Below are positions 30,147 through 30,220 of a DNA stretch of 30,220 bases, one piece after another. Position 1 is the stretch's first letter. Each line of letters opens with the position of its first letter. Source of the stretch: Cochliopodium minus (taxonomy: Eukaryota; Discosea; Himatismenida; Cochliopodiidae). Made by a program: the position numbers and the translations under genes. The stretch spans positions 41,449 through 71,668 of the forward strand of contig JAMYWO010000213.1 of the NCBI GenBank assembly GCA_024220525.1. The letters run 5' to 3'. The notes under the pieces were generated by a model. That model was not told the origin of the DNA and made no database searches. It was given only the letters and a program-made list of their open reading frames with translations.

Positions 30147-30220
30147 ATGGATAGCATCGAATTGAGAAAAGATATCAAAGCAAAATGGCCAAAAAAGCTA
30201 AAAGCAGAGCATCTTGGGAT
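30147..30220 (+). CDS. Start of an unidentified gene (truncated by window end)
   Basis: ATG follows an A-rich leader and is followed by 24 open codons reading MDSIELRKDIKAKWP and KKLKAEHLG. The codons are mixed and charged, unlike the surrounding intergenic sequence. Too short to assign a family. Confidence 0.5.
   Translation, partial: MDSIELRKDIKAKWPKKLKAEHLG

Noticed and set aside
1-30220. CRISPR arrays, tRNA or rRNA genes
   Set aside because: Tandem repeats seen are simple AT microsatellites without spacers, and no cloverleaf or ribosomal sequence was recognised; the window is clearly eukaryotic nuclear DNA.

Overview
The window looks like nuclear DNA of an amoebozoan protist, most likely a dictyostelid or close relative. 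It is extremely AT-rich outside exons, genes are compact, and most carry several short introns with T-rich sense strands and GT-AG borders. The gene set fits: a double-propeller coronin-7, a STAT factor with SH2 domain, Asn-rich N-terminus and C-terminal tyrosine, and eukaryotic housekeeping genes (gamma-tubulin complex GCP2, proteasome Rpn12, ATP synthase assembly factor ATPAF1). Gene models below were assembled by hand by joining exons at splice sites. Apart from partial genes, pseudogenes and the coronin join noted below, each joined model keeps an open frame and a length divisible by three.

Layout. 1-4033 (+): 3' part of a coronin-7 gene. 4379-4756 (-): small PH-domain protein. 5145-6740 (+): a DUF599-type membrane protein (copy A). 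7107-9665 (-): a seven-bladed RCC1-like propeller gene in which every intron is phase 1. 10064-11484 and 12011-13189 (+): two more DUF599 genes (copies C and D). 13646-13916 and about 17334-17610 (+): the two ends of a fourth, dead DUF599 copy. Its middle is missing, and about 3.4 kb lies in its place, holding a small ORF and an intronless 923-residue ankyrin-repeat gene (14413-17184, -). 18081-18777 (-): truncated second RCC1-like gene. 19020-20267 (+): a gene of unknown function whose frame is broken. From 20489 to 29984 everything is on the minus strand and tightly packed: small membrane protein, GCP2, STAT, Rpn12, ATPAF1, and an F-box ORF that reads through two good introns into a hydrophobic membrane domain. 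30147-end (+): the first codons of another gene.

The accessory part is 5.1-18.8 kb. A unit [DUF599 (+) / RCC1 (-)] has been duplicated, expanded and partly destroyed: A-RCC1, then C, D and a dead copy followed by a truncated RCC1, with the ankyrin gene in the dead copy. The rest is ordinary housekeeping and regulatory sequence. No tRNA, rRNA, CRISPR, transposase or reverse transcriptase was recognised. Splicing oddities are a likely 8-nt microexon, a GC-AG intron, one coronin intron without a usable GT at the conserved position, and a possible start-codon-only exon.
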